Part shown: positions 1 through 11,560 of the stretch, piece by piece
Layout: each line of letters opens with the position of its first letter
How positions within the stretch are numbered: the first letter of the stretch is position 1
NCBI GenBank assembly: GCA_964017155.1
Contig: OZ024855.1
Span: forward strand, 3,268,190 to 3,332,189
Direction of reading: 5' to 3'
Origin: Oasisia sp. SBJ-2009
Taxonomy: Eukaryota > Annelida > Polychaeta > Sabellida > Siboglinidae
Length of the DNA stretch: 64,000 nt
Translations under genes and position numbers: made by a program
Notes under the pieces: model-generated
Databases searched by the model: none
Seen by the model: the letters and a program-made list of their open reading frames with translations, nothing else
Told to the model about the DNA's origin: nothing

Positions 1-780
1 CTAATATCCCTGATTTTTGTATCATTTTGGTTGCTCTCCTTTGTACTATTTCTATCATATAAATAACCTACTTGTAATATGGTTTCCATGCGTGTACACT
101 ATTCTAAATAAGGCCTAATTACTGATTAGTAGCTTAAGTAGTAATCTTTGATTAGGCATTTTGTCCGAGGCTTTTTAAAATCTAAGTAGATTATATCTAC
201 TGGGGATACATTCCAAAAAACATAACATACTTGTTAAGCATGGCCTTGCTTTTAGAAAGCCATGCTGAGATGGGTATAGTAAGTTGTGTTTAACAAGAAA
301 ATCAATCAAATCATCTTTAATTAGACTTTCTAATAGTTTGCAAAATCACCGATATTAAACTCACTGGCCTATTATTACCTAATTAATTGATCGAAACGTT
401 TTAAAATAATGAAATGATGTTTGCTTCAATCCATTCTAACTGAAATATTCCCTCCTCTAATGACACATTGAACACTGTTGCAAGTGGAATGCTAATTTGC
501 TCTACAATTTCCAATAGTCATATGGAAGGAATCTCACCCACTCCAGGTTGTTAATTATCGTTCATATTCCTTACTTTCTTAGCTACCATTATTAAGGTTG
601 CAATTAGTTGTTCTAAATAGTCTGATTCTCTCCCCACGGACTTAACCTCTGGTGCTGACAATGAACGAATATTTCTCTGATAAACACCGAACTAAAGTAC
701 TCATTTAGGTTTTCTGCCATTAAGAATCTCTCTGTTATTATGTTTCCAAAAGATAGCAAACTATTTAACAGAAACAGTGG
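1..780 (-). mobile_element. Decayed CR1-like LINE fragment, copy A
   Basis: Minus-strand translation gives broken pieces of a CR1-type reverse transcriptase and its C-terminus. The matching copy B region (38255-39190) reads KLLESLIKYDLIDFLVK, SQHGFLKARSCLT and ETRILRGDQTEVFKLLNGYE, all typical of CR1-clade ORF2. The part between the SQHGF region and the C-terminal region is deleted. No intact frame remains. It lies downstream of, or in the last intron of, the minus-strand LRR-kringle gene. Confidence 0.75.
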
Positions 781-903
781 GTGCTATTGAATGAACATCA
801 TTGATATATCAAACACACTTGGCGCACGCATTACAACATTTTAGTAGCATGTTTGACAAGAAACATTGTACAAATTATTCGTTAAGCTTGACAAGTAGGC
901 TAC

Positions 904-1007
904 CGTTTGTGAATTCCAGTTTTGACACATCCGACCTGACTTGGTCGAGTGGGCAAGACCGCGATAGTCGCCACCCTCAGCAGTTAGCAGACACTCCGTT
1001 TGGGTAC
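904..1007 (-). CDS. LRR-kringle gene copy A, exon 2 (N-terminal half of kringle)
   Basis: This 104-bp exon on the minus strand has an acceptor AG just before it (TTATAG) and a donor GT just after. It enters in phase 1 and completes the split Gly codon left by exon 1. It encodes the first kringle half: ECLLTAEGGDYRG, then STKSGRMCQNWNSQ, with the YRG, T.SG and CQ.W signatures of kringles. It differs from the copy B exon by Glu/Asp, Gly/Arg and Asn/His replacements. The next exon, carrying the second kringle half, would lie left of the window edge, so this gene is partial here. Confidence 0.85.
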
Positions 1008-1083
1008 CTATAACATAGATAAATATACACGCCACTGTCACCTTTAAAACATTCCGTACAGTCGTAATTGAACTAGTTACTTA

Positions 1084-1500
1084 ATGGAACTTCAAAAACT
1101 ACAAGAACTAGACGACATCGAAACCATCCCAGACATGATCCAACAAAGCGCGTCAAGAGTAGCTAAGGTAATCACTAAACCACTGAAAGTCAGGATATCG
1201 TCACCAACACGAGCCCTGATGACGAAACGACGAGAAATATTGGAAAACTGCCAAGATAAACAACGAATAGAGTAAGCAGAAATATCAAATCGAAAACAAG
1301 AGAGGCCGGGAAATGAAACCAAGAGATCACAGGAGGAATGATCATGGCATCAAAAAGTCTGAAGAAAGTCCGAAGAACGCAGAAGCTAGGCCAAGACAAA
1401 CATATCACACTCCTGGAAAAGCAGGGTAGAGAAATCCATGATCTAGACAAGATCATAGAACGAACACAGGAATTCTACACCGAGCTATAACAAGCTCGCA
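1084..1500 (+). mobile_element. RTE-like retrotransposon linker fragment, copy A
   Basis: The plus strand reads a broken frame: a helical, charged stretch (LMTKRREILEN, then after frame changes SLKKVRRTQKLGQD, and HDLDKIIERTQEF). This looks like the region between endonuclease and reverse transcriptase in RTE-like elements. It is interrupted by stops and frameshifts and has no neighbouring catalytic domain, so it is a relic. It lies in the intron between the LRR and kringle exons, on the opposite strand to the gene. The fragment reaches about 1500; 1500-1998 holds no recognisable gene. Confidence 0.55.
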
Positions 1501-1997
1501 GCCGCACAAACAATGGTGAAATATTCTGGGTAAGATAAAAAAAAAACAGAAGTGATTGAGGTGTAAGAAGCAACATGCTGAGGCCTTCGCCCATCCACGG
1601 GAAGCTATGGCTGTACAATGATGGTGATGGTATAAATTACATGCAAACTAACTGTGACGTATTAGTTGTGCTATACCAAAGTGACAGAAGCTTATGTTGC
1701 ACACATTCATAATACTAAAAAGCAAAACAGACGCCGCACATCTGTTCGTTCGACCGGTGGATGGGTATTAAAAATAATAATTAAGTTCACAAATTACTGA
1801 TTACAGATTGTTTAGTCTGTTTTACCCGGTGTAATGACAATTCTATTTTTTTCATTTGACGATTAAAAAAGGACAAGTGTGCATTTTAAAATTAAACTGG
1901 TTGTGCATACTAGTTAAACTATTAACACGTTACACGTCATATTTTTCATATAAAAGAACCAAATTGGCGTTGGGCAAACGAATTGATTGGGCAACTT

Positions 1998-2120
1998 CTG
2001 TCATTGGCAATAAGCATCAAGCAGGCGAGGGGTGAAAGAGATACACAAATGTCATAATTTATAATGTCCTTGATGGCTAGAACTTACTAATAATATCAAC
2101 ACAGGGATGCAAACTGATAG
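1998..2120. repeat. Fragment of TIR-bearing (AT)-rich repeat family
   Basis: The stretch around the CTTGATGGCTAG motif is related to 41463-41610, 41930-42120 and, inverted, 16440-16740. Copy A lacks the 1.5 kb present in copy B just left of this point. The junction falls in the shared word CAACTTCTGTC, so a deletion in copy A at microhomology is likely. Confidence 0.6.
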
Positions 2121-2520
2121 AGCCCAGCAGCGGCTGAGGCCGGTGTCGCGCTTACATTTTCCCGATCATTGTAAACTTTGCGATTGACGTTTCTGCGCAT
2201 GCGCGATAAATGTAATATCACCAATGTGCATCGAAACGACAAAGCATTTTTGATGTAATGCCACGGGCTGTTCGTTAACTCTCCTGGGATGATTACTGTG
2301 AAGAGTTACTTAAACTGTCGTTCAATACAATAACATCTTACGTTTGTTTAAATCACTGTCACGGATCATGGCGCAGTATAGTCACGTGATTTACGCTTGC
2401 TCATAAAACCATGCCTCAAAACTTGGGAGAGAGGGAGGGAGGGAGATAGAGAGAGATAGAGAGATAGGGACGGAAAGAGAAAGGGACGGTGGAGAATATA
2501 TCGAAGGGATAAATATATAT

Positions 2521-2571
2521 CATAATATTATATATATATACATATATATACATACATATACACATATATAC

Positions 2572-2653
<82 letters not shown>
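2521..2653. repeat. (AT)n microsatellite at the 5' end of LRR-kringle intron 1, copy A
   Basis: The array is imperfect to about 2571, with TACA and CAGA interruptions, then a pure AT run to 2653. It begins only 15 bp past the splice donor of exon 1. Conceptual translation runs through it as Tyr-Ile repeats, but this is intronic read-through and not protein. GA-rich sequence (GAGAGAGGGAGG type) follows at 2425-2490. Confidence 0.95.
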
Positions 2654-2655
<2 letters not shown>

Positions 2656-2669
2656 CACAATGCAAATAC

Positions 2670-4230
2670 CTGCATTAGTTGTGTTGTCTGTATTGCACCG
2701 GGAGACATCGTACGATGTAACAGATTGATTTCTGGCAGTTGGCGGACTTGAGCACACACCATGTACTGTCAGTTTCGTCGTCTGTAGCCAGGCCAGTTTA
2801 CAATCACACATCAGCAGGTTGCTGGTAAGGTTCATGTACGTTAGAGGTGACATGTGGCTCACAAGATTGGCATTCAGTGACTTCAGGCGATTGTCATTCA
2901 AATCCAATTGCCACAATTTACGACAACCAAGGAACACATCATCGGGGATCGTCTCGAGTTGGTTGTGATGTAGATTCAACCACCCAAGACGTGACAAGTG
3001 ACTGAACGTGGAGTGGCTGAGTGTTTTCAGGCGGTTGTTTGACAGATATAAGAGCCATAGCCGACTGGGTCCATTGAACGTTTCACCAGGAATCGTTTCA
3101 AGTTCGTTGTGCCTAAGATCCAGTATCCCCAGATTTGACAAGTCACTAAACACGGTGTTTCTGAGTTCTCTCAGGCGGTTTCCATCCAGAGCTAGGCAGT
3201 ACAACCGCCTGAGACCATCAAAGGTTTCATAATGGATCGTCTCAAGCTGATTGTTGGAAAGGTACAGATCCGTCAGTCGTGACAACTGACTGAATACAGT
3301 TCGGCCCACTCTAGTCAGACGGTTATTTGACAAGACTAGCCAGGTCAGGTGACTGAGGCCACCGAAGGCTCCATCGTGTATCGTCTCCAGCTGATTGTCT
3401 TTTAGCCTTAGGGACCCCAGACGTGACAGCTGACTGAATACGGTTCGGCTCACTGACGTCAGACGGTTCGATGACAACTCTAGACTTGTAAGCTGTTTGA
3501 GACCATCGAAGGCTCCATCGTGTATCGCCTCCAACTGATTGTAGGAAAGCGACAGTGTGTCCAGTCGTGACAACTGACTGAATACAGTTCGGCTCACTGA
3601 CGTCAGACGGTTCGCTGACAAGTCTAGACTTGTAAGCTGTTTGAGACCATTGAAGGCTCCATCGTGTATCGTCTCCAGCTGATTGTTGTCTATTTTCAGG
3701 GTCTCCAGACGTGGCAAGTGACCGAACGTTCTTTGGCTCACTGTCTTCAGGTGATTGTTTGACAGGTGAAGCTCTCTTAGCTGCTCAAGTCCACCGAAAG
3801 TATCGTCGGGAATTGTCTTTAGTGTGTAACCTATCCATAGGGATTCAAGTTCATTTCCAACACCTGAGAACGCCCCCGGGTCCAAAGACATTGCACCTTT
3901 AAAATCGACTTGTATTCTCTTAGCATTCAATTGTTTGAAGACCTCTGTTTGTATTGTCAAACTTGACGATGTCGATTCGCCATGTATAAGTACTGTATTA
4001 TAGACGTTGTCGGAGGGTAGGAACGACGGTACATGGGAGTGGTCGCCATCCAAGTCACAGTAGATCTTCTCAAACGATGTACAGTTGCAGCGTTGATCAT
4101 CAGCGACAGCACAGTTTGCGTGAGTGATCGGCACGAGGGCCGCTACCAGCGCCGCGATCAACAGCCATTGCCGTGGCTCCTCAGACACGTCACCACGCCG
4201 CACTCCCGGCCTAGCAGTCGACCCAACCAT
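2670..4230 (-). CDS. LRR-kringle receptor-like protein, copy A, exon 1 (signal peptide, LRRNT, LRRs, LRRCT)
   Basis: Exon 1 encodes 520 residues plus one base and ends at a CAG|GTATTT donor (phase 1). The start is the ATG at 4230; an in-frame GTG lies two codons upstream. Residues 1-21 form a polar leader, 22-35 a hydrophobic core ending in THA, suggesting cleavage and secretion. LRRNT has four cysteines ([12 protein letters not shown], then IYC). About 15 LRRs of 24 residues follow, mostly alternating two types (NQLETI.DGAF and [11 protein letters not shown]). LRRCT has CDCKLAWLQ plus two later cysteines and NQS and NTT sequons. Exon 2 is at 904-1007; the last exon lies off the left edge. 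It differs from copy B by about thirty replacement and about ten silent changes (counted by eye), with replacements clustering in the LxLxxN strands. Function is not known; extracellular recognition is an inference. Confidence 0.9.
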
Positions 4231-4350
4231 CGTCACTTGGCGGTGTCTCGATGTTAGTCGTCGTTTGGCGAACAGTTTCTTTTCACCTGCGTGTGTCTTG
4301 TGGGTTGTGCTTCCTTGTCGTGCCTATGTATACCTTGCCGACTGTCACTC
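4231..4350 (-). promoter_or_regulatory. Conserved 5' leader and proximal upstream region of LRR-kringle gene, copy A
   Basis: The 100-odd bases before the ATG are closely similar to the region before the plus-strand pseudogene (about 18060-18174). The match includes GAAAAGAAACTGTTCGCCAA and CATCGAGACACCGCCAAGTG. Because the pseudogene lies in opposite orientation on the other side of the block, this shared leader marks the likely 5' UTR and proximal promoter of the family. I see no TATA box I would rely on, and the transcription start cannot be placed from sequence alone. Confidence 0.5.
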
Positions 4351-4404
4351 AATGTCATAAGCCAGAGCATTTAACTCGTCGCCTAGACACCATTAAATTA
4401 CTCA

Positions 4405-4585
4405 TGAAGTTATAACAAGTTAGCGTTGTTGTATCGACAGTCGAGAGAAGGACATCGTCCTTTTAATGATCTAATTTATATGCAAACTGACTATGACGTA
4501 TTAGTTGTGCTACACTATTTGTCGTGAACTCATAACAAGTTAGCATTGTTGTATCGACAGTTGAGAGAAGTAGTGCGTCGGCAAA
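4405..4585. repeat. 120-bp promoter-proximal tandem repeat, copy A (about 1.5 units)
   Basis: Units start at GAAGTTATAACAAGTTAGC (4405) and GAACTCATAACAAGTTAGC (4525), 120 bp apart. Each contains GTTGTTGTATCGACAG, and the full unit ends with CTATGACGTATTAGTTGTGC. Copy B has one more unit. TGACGTA resembles a CREB/ATF-type half site, but binding is only a guess. The core GACGTATTAGTTGTGCTA also occurs in intron 1 at about 1658 and 40088. Confidence 0.8.
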
Positions 4586-4669
4586 TGTAAGGGAAGCATA
4601 TATTTGTGTATATTCTTTGCCAAAAAATAAAAAAATATCTATATAGTATATAGAAGTTTAAAACCCTTG

Positions 4670-5100
4670 TTGCCATTTTTTATATTTGGTCCCATAGTGA
4701 TTTAGAGGCAATTTAAAAAATGTCCGCCAAATATGATTTCGAATTAACTGTGGTGTGTGTATGTATGTTCTATAGAACACTGATTTCAAATAAACCATGT
4801 TTGGAATTTTCCGGCTACCGCGTCGGAAATGTAGATGTTTGGAGGCAACAATGTAAAGATAGCTCTTAGATATTTTGTAAAACGGACAGTTTTGACCAAT
4901 TCAAACATTGGTTTATTGATTTCGAAATTACGCCGTATCATAGTGAAAACTCCCAATATGTTCATCCACCCCCACCCCACCCCATTCAATGGGTAAAAAC
5001 CGTTGTGGACGGGTAGAAATATGGATGGACGGGTACAAAAATGAAGGAAACAAAGGTACACAAATGAAGGAAAAAGGTCTTCCAAAACCATAAATATTGT
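4670..5100. repeat. Dispersed repeat family 'TTTGGTCCCATAGTG', member 1, copy A
   Basis: The sequence starting TATTTGGTCCCATAGTGATT and running to the CCCACCCCACCCCATTCAAT block is similar to 10695-11460 (and to 44755-48240 and 54152-54920 in copy B). Shared words include AGATATTTTGTAAAACGGACAG and AACATTGGTTTATTGAT. No coding capacity is evident. The copy B equivalent of 4925-4937 is the RTE target site. From about 5100 to the minisatellite at 5509 I see no gene. Confidence 0.7.
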
Positions 5101-5508
5101 CAGTTATGCCTTAGAAATGAATGTAAATGGTGTCACATATGTGTTTGTAGTCTATTTCAGGTCATCAGACACATTGTGTGTAAGTGTGTACATTGGCTTA
5201 ACAGTTAGCATCCAAGTGTCCACCAAAACATGTGTGACTGGCAATAATGTGGTCCTGCATAAAGCCCTGCTATACAAATATTTCAAATTTTCAAATCTCA
5301 GAAACTTCGGCGATTGTGTCAGTAATGTTTTATGAGATATGCCCAAGAAATAATTATTCATGAAAATCTGGTGGAGTATTGAATAAGAAAGAACAGTAGA
5401 GTGATTTGTGTGTGTAAAGTTCTCAATGTTTATAGGAAGTTTTGTTTTAATCAAAATAAACTTAATGCAATTATTTGGTGTGTTCTATAGTTTTAAAATA
5501 TATTTGCA

Positions 5509-6305
5509 ATGAAGTGTTCTGTGTTCAGTCTGGTGCGTTCTGTATTCAGTCTGGTGTTTTTGTTCAGTATTGTTTATTCTGTATTCAGTCTGGTATGTTT
5601 TGTATTCAGTCTGGTGTGTTTTGTATTCAGTCTGGTGTGTTCTGTGTTCAGGCTTGTGTGTTCTGTATTCAGTCTGGTGTGTGCTGCATTCAGTCTGGTA
5701 TGTTTTGTATTCAGTCTGTAGTGTTCTGTGTTCAGTCTGGTATGTTTTGTATTCAGTCTGGTATGTTCTGTATTCAGTCTAGTGTATTCTGTGTTCAGTC
5801 TGGTATGTTTTGTATTCAGTCTGGTATGTTCTGTGTTCAGTCTGTTATGTTCCGTATTTAGTCTGGTATATTTTGTATTCAGTCTGGTATGTTCTGTGTT
5901 CAGTCTGGTGTGTTCTGTATTCAGTCTGGTATGTTCTGTGTTCAGTCTGGTGTGTTCTGTGTTCAGTCTGGTATGTTCTGTATTCAGTCTGGTATGTTCT
6001 GTGTTCAGTCTGGTGTGTTCTGTGTTCAGTCTGGTGTGTTCTGTATTCAGTCTGGTATGTTCTGTATTCAGTCTGGTATGTTCTGTGTTCAGTCTGGTGT
6101 GTTCTGTGTTCAGTCTGGTATGTTTTGTATTCAGTCTGGTATGTTTTTTGTTCAGTATAGTATGTTCTGTGTTCAGTCTGGTGTGTTATGTGTTCAGTCT
6201 GGTGTATTATGTATTCAGTCTGGTGTGTTCTCTGTTCAGTCTGGTATGTTTTGTGTTCAGTCTGGTGTATTCTGTATTCAGTCTGGTGTGTTTTGTGTTC
6301 AGCTA
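5509..6305. repeat. 21-bp minisatellite, copy A (about 38 units)
   Basis: The unit is close to GTTCTGTATTCAGTCTGGTAT, alternating GTATTCAG with GTGTTCAG and GGTATG with GGTGTG. As 21 is a multiple of 3 and the unit lacks stops, all three plus frames stay open, reading seven-residue repeats (for example CFCVQSG or VFSLVCS). These frames are by-products of the repeat and I do not call a gene. The copy B array has the same length, with constant offset 43253 on both sides. Confidence 0.95.
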
Positions 6306-8288
6306 GGACAAGTCAGTGTGTGGTGTTCAGTGAGTGAGGATGTGTTTTGTCTTCAATAAGGTAAAGTGTGTTTTTTCACCAGTTTGATGTTTTGTCTTCA
6401 GCGAGGACAGGTGTGTTTGGAACCAAGAAAGACTACTGGAACTACTTCTGTGGTTGTCTGTCTTCCAATAAATCACTCAATGATGGTATCCATATCTGAG
6501 GTACCTACTTAACTACTTTTTGTATTGATTGCAACAGGCATTTAGAAATGCAGAGCTTCATTAATTGTTTATATCCAATGTCATGTTTGATTAATTTACC
6601 AGCTTGGTTACACTTAACCGCGTACATTTGTAGTGAAGTCAATTTCAAGTACTGCACATACAGTGGCTCCACTGTATGGATATGAGATGTCACTAGCCTC
6701 CAAACAAATCTGAGGAACAAGTGTTGAAATATGCGATGTATCGACCTGTCTGTAGTGGATCTTGTTCACACGCTGAAGTCATGTGACGCGTGAACAAGAA
6801 CTACTGTAGACGGGTCGAAACTCTATTTTTGAAAATTTGCATCAAAAAATTTCTTGTTGTGTAAGGAGCCAACTCTTGGGTGTAAGTCGGCTGTAGGCCC
6901 TGGCGTGAGTGATGGAGTCAGTCTATTAGAGTGCACAAGCTTGTGTAGCGTGCAGAGAGAAGACGGGAGAAAAAGACGTGACGTAAGTGTCTACCCAGTG
7001 CTGGTCACTCTGTCAGCCATGTGGGCTGTCTTGTGGTGTTATGTCACAAACAAGCAGCCAGTATGGCACAGCCGATGCACGACACATGGTGTGTGTTATT
7101 TTGATGATGTGTCCTGTCTCAGCGTAGTCCTTATCAATGCAACTTGGCAGCAACAGTCGAATAAAAAATAGTTTTGTTATTCATATTAAATTACTTTTTG
7201 AGTCGATTTGTCATCATTCTTATACCCCCCAGTGGAGTGGGGCCAACACCACTTGGTCGTTTCCGATGTTATGATGACAGTCATGACACTGCCATCTGTT
7301 GTGATTTACGCGATTGTGCCTCATTTCGGCTGGTTTCTTCGCCCGTCCTTTTGAAGTCTCTCCCTGAGACGTTGGCACTCCAGCATATGCAACTTATTTA
7401 ATCAGTAAATTATTCATTTAAAATTTGTCTTAACATCTTAACATTGTTGCACAGTCTCTGATGTAGAGAAGTTGTAAATGCACAGACAATGTACGGCTTA
7501 CTTACAGAAAGGATTTGATTCATTGTTCATGAGCTGTTCTTTAGCTTGTAGCTTTTGTGGCGTGGCTGGAACAAAGATGTCCAGTTAATAATTAATCGGT
7601 GGGAGCACACATAGGCATCAAGTCTGACCTCCGCGGCAGACGCCTGCCAATTACTGCAGCTCAACTTAATAATTTATCTTAATGGCACCGCCATTGTTGT
7701 CTAGTCATGCCCTTATATGGGCATCACATTGCTGGAGAAGGTCATGTGATACCATGTGACATGTGTGCAGTTGTCTTAGATTGATAATAGTTATAATGGT
7801 TTTCATTAATGCGTTAGAAGGTTTTTAGTTGAAATGTTCTTACACTGTCAGTCCGCCAGGTTGCTAGTGTAATTTAATTGTGTGCTACTTTTATGTGAAT
7901 TAATTACGTTGAAATTAGTGCAACGTCATGAGATGGACTTGTTGCTCACAAATGGGTCTGTTATCTTGCTGTTTGTATTAGTGTTGTTGTATACTTCAAA
8001 GGTGCAACTCTCTGTGATTTATGATCAATTACACTGTTATGGAATGTGTTTATGAGGGGGTGTTCATTATGTGAGCTCACAAACATGCTCTTGTATGGTT
8101 AGACCAACTGAATGAATGAAGCCAAGCTTTAGGCTTGTATGTCCAGTCAGTGTACAGAGGCCTTGAGGTAGGTGACAGGCTAGAACATTCTCTTGTGGCT
8201 TTGTCAAGGTTCTCAAACCTTGGGACATGTAATTCCCATTTATGTCGAGTACTCGTAGGAAATTGTATTAATTGTTTTAATTTACTAA

Positions 8289-8289
<1 letters not shown>
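6306..8289. other. Intergenic, no gene recognised
   Basis: This stretch has no domain I recognise. An open frame at 6854-7171 (105 codons, plus strand) survives in copy B at 50107-50424. It has about a dozen amino-acid differences, lacks a plausible start context or domain and ends near an AATAAA-like run. I treat it as non-coding or unresolved. Around 7432 copy A lacks about 60 bp that copy B has (around 50690-50755). Confidence 0.5.
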
Positions 8290-8319
<30 letters not shown>

Positions 8320-8461
8320 CATACATACATACATACATACATACATACATACATACATACATAGATACACACACATACATACATACATACATACATACAT
8401 ACATACATACATACATACATACATACATACATACATACATACATACACTCTTACATACATA
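8290..8461. repeat. (CATA)n microsatellite, copy A
   Basis: This tetranucleotide array is interrupted by ATAGATACACACA and by ACACTCTTACATA near its end. The copy B equivalent (51600-51903) is about 130 bp longer. Reading frames through it are low-complexity artefacts. Confidence 0.97.
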
Positions 8462-8671
8462 ATAAGGACTATTGCCATGACAGAGAATGAATGTTGTTAG
8501 CCTGTTGCCATTCTTGAAACAGGAAGTTCCCAGTTGCAGGGCTGCCTACCATTACAGATGTTCCATAATCATTACAGAAATACACCTCAGGTTACGGTGC
8601 TATGGAAACTGCTCCTGTATTAAGGAAATAAACATATCAGACTACATAAATGTATACACATCAAAGAACTG

Positions 8672-10705
8672 CTAAACTGATAAGTACTGTCCTGGATGTC
8701 CTATAAGGTTATGTTCCATTTTGTATATTATGCTAAGTCTTTTAACTTTTCTTCTTGTTTGGAGGGTGTCCCACTGGAGGTCTTTAGGAAGTTGGGTTAC
8801 TGTTCCTGGTTCCCTAGAATAGTTTTGTGTACAAAATCTGGCAGCTTGTCTTTGGATTCTTTCTAAGGTTTTAATATGTCTTAGGCAGTGTGGATCCCAT
8901 GATGCTGACGCATATTCAAGTATTGGTCGGACAAGGGTTATGTAGGCTATAGACTTAAGGTGGGTTGGGAATTTATTTAGATTTCTCCTAATGACTCCTA
9001 GCGTCTGTTGTGCTTTCCTAGCGACTGAGTTGCATTGTGCTGTCCAATTTAATGTATTTGATATGTGTACACCAAGATAACAATGTGATTGAACAGATTT
9101 AAGTTGTTGGCCACAGAAGGTGTAAATATTTGGTGTCTGTTTTCTTGAGGCTAATGTCATTGTGAAGCTTTGATGGGATTGAATTCCATAAGCCAGGTGT
9201 TTTGCCATTCCTCAAGTTTGATTAGATCATTTTGGAGGAGAGAAGTGTCATTGTCTGATTTAACTGGTTGATATAGTAGGCAGTCATCTGCAAAAAGGCG
9301 AACGTTTGAAGTGAGATTGTTGGGTAGGTCATTTATGTAAAGTAAACGAATTAGGGGCCCCAGTACGGTTCCCTGTGGTGACTTGAATTGGTTTGGATGC
9401 TGATCCATTTATTACAACCTGTTGAGTTCTTTCTGCAAGGAGGCTTTATATCCATAACGATATTGGGCCTGTGATGCCATAGTAATTTAGTTTGTGGATT
9501 AGTCTTTTATGCGGAACTTTGTCGAATGCTTTAGTGAAGTCTACAATCGCCATGTCTACAGATTTATTTTCATCTAGGTATTTGCTTATGTCATGGACAA
9601 TTTGAATTAATTGAGTTTCTTTTTGCACGAAAACCATGTTGGTGGTCAGATAGGATGTGATGTTTTTCAAGGTGTTTCATGATGTGGCTATGAATTATGT
9701 GTTCAAGAAGTTTAGAAATCATAGGTGTTAAGGATATTGGTCTGTAGTTTGAAGTTTCTGCCCTGGTTCCTTTCTTGAACATTGCTGTTATGATTGCTTC
9801 GTTTCAGGCTTTGGGGACTTGACCAAAGTCAACTGATGATTGGAAGATATCATGTATTATTGGTGTTAGGTGGGAGGCATATCTGCTTAGAAACCACGGG
9901 GGAATGCCATCTGTTCCTTGCGATTTAGAGGTGTTAATTTGTGATAGTTGGTCATGTACTCCTTTAAGTGAAATTGTTAGTTTTGGTATTTTTCCATGTG
10001 GGCTGTCGTTCAGATTTGGCAACTGGGAATTTCCTTCAAGTGTGAAGACACTTTTGAACTGATTGCCTAAGGCTTCTGCTTTTTGTTTGTCATCGGTAAT
10101 TATGTTACCCGCAATGTTGAGGTTCCCAATACCCTGGTTATCTTGTCTAAGTTTGGAAATGAAACTCCAGAATGCTTTCGAATTGTCTGTTATTGCAGTT
10201 GTTAGGAATAGATTTATATAGGACAGTCTAGCAGAACGAAGGTGTTTGTGCATGTCTTTCCTGATGTTATAAAACTCTTGCCAGTCTTCTGGATTTCTAG
10301 ATATTTTTGCTTTCTTATATAATCGTTTCTTTCTTTTGCAATTTTTTTTCAAGTGTTTATTGAACCAGGGAAGGTTGTATCTGGAAGTTGTAAGACGGAC
10401 TGGTATATAATGTTTTATAATGTTGATGATTTGTGTTAAAAGAAGGTTCCATTTGTCATTGCCCGTCATGTTTTGCTGTAGAAAGAAGTATTCATGTGTG
10501 AAGTTATCGAATGATTTCTGGATGTTAAGGTGGTCAATTTTATTTCTGATGAAATGTTTTCGTTTAGGGCGATGTTTGCGCTTTGGTGAGATATTTACAT
10601 CCATTATAACTGTGTTGTGGTCTGCTACTACATTTAGTTTCTTTATTAACCCAGGTCTATTTGTGAACACAAGATCTAGGATATTGTTGGTATTTCCTTT
10701 TTTTA
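8672..10705 (-). mobile_element. CR1-like LINE 'CR1-A', 5'-truncated and decayed, copy A
   Basis: Minus-strand frames, in order from 10733 leftward, give the end of the endonuclease (ILDLVFTNRPGLIKKL, DHNTV), the linker, and then reverse transcriptase blocks: SKSQGTDGIPPWFL, NYRPISLTPMISKLLEHII, DHQHGFRAKR, AFDKVPHKRL and LFADDCLLY. The C-terminal block reads SHCYLGVHISNTLNW and ending QRQAARFCTQ. The coding region is split by several frameshifts and stops, near 9804, 9670 and 9408, so it is dead. The 5' side joins the dispersed repeat starting near 10705. The same lesions occur in copy B, so the element was already inactive when the block duplicated. Confidence 0.88.
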
Positions 10706-11560
10706 TTTGGTCCCATAGTGATTTAGCGGCCATTTAAAAAATGGCTGCCAAATTTTATTTCGAAATAATTGTGGTTTGTGGATATATGTTCTATGGAACA
10801 AGGATTTCAAATATGTTTTGGGAATTTTCCGGCTTCCGCGTCCGCCATTTTTAAAGATGGCGGTCGTCAATACAAATGTCACAATATCTACATGTTGAAG
10901 ACATTGAATAGCTCGGTGGATAGCGATATACACCAATGTACATTTGACCTTCACTAGCATTCATATATGCGCCATCTTTAAAGATGGCGTCCGGCTTAGC
11001 CATTTACCCATATCTTAAGAACTACGTAATCTAGAGCCATAAAATTGATGTCAAGATGTAAGGTTTTTATATATGATTATTTACATTGTATTACTGTTAA
11101 CCTTTATTGGTTTTCAGATATCCGCCATTTTGTAATATCCGCCATTTTTGAAGATGAATGTTGTTTAACTTTTGACTTATCCATCATTCTAATAGATGGC
11201 ACCATCAAACAATATTATTTTTGTATCTTAAGAGAGCCTGTTATCCCCATGTCTTACGATCTACGTATCGTCGAACCTTGAAGCTGATGTGGAAATATAG
11301 ATGTTTGCAGGCAACGATTAAAAGATGCATGGGTCTTAGATATTTTGTAAAACGGACAGTGTTGGCCAATTCAAACATTGGTTTATTGATTTTAAAATTA
11401 TGCCATAACATATTGAAAACTCCCAATATGTTCATCCACACCCACCCTACCCCATTCAATATCCACTGCAATTGCACGTCATTGTGAAGCGCATGTTGGC
11501 TTTTATGCATGAAAACTGTCTTCTTGCATGACCTTGCCCAAATGTCGACCTGAAACATAT
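10695..11560. repeat. Dispersed repeat family 'TTTGGTCCCATAGTG', member 2, copy A
   Basis: This is a longer relative of 4670-5100. It starts TTATTTGGTCCCATAGTGAT and contains repeated, partly palindromic GCCATTTTTAAAGATGGCGG and GCGCCATCTTTAAAGATGGC motifs. It then shares AGATATTTTGTAAAACGGACAG with the first member. The mirrored GCCATnnnnATGGC words may be remnants of inverted termini. There is no coding capacity. 11560-11925 has no recognisable gene. Confidence 0.65.

Noticed and set aside
2670..4230. Direct equivalence to lamprey/hagfish variable lymphocyte receptors
   Set aside because: LRRNT/LRR/LRRCT layout is shared by many proteins; there are no cassette arrays or VLR-type stalk here, and the C-terminus is a kringle. 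The similarity is architectural only.
3008..4360. Plus-strand frames opposite the LRR exons (for example 3711-3902 and 4033-4360, also 43677-44326)
   Set aside because: Antisense shadows of the LRR coding frame, which has the repeats, cysteines and splice donor.
5475..6359. Open frames with CVQSG, VFSLV and YSVW heptads, up to 192 codons, in the minisatellite (also 48728-49612)
   Set aside because: A stop-free 21-bp unit opens all three plus frames at once; no start context, splice sites or domain favour one.
6854..7171. 105-codon plus-strand gene kept in both copies
   Set aside because: Many replacement changes between copies, no domain and no start or splice context; conservation of an open frame between near-identical copies is weak evidence.
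8290..8461. CRISPR-like regular repeats here and in the 21-bp array
   Set aside because: No spacers between repeats, and the DNA is eukaryotic.
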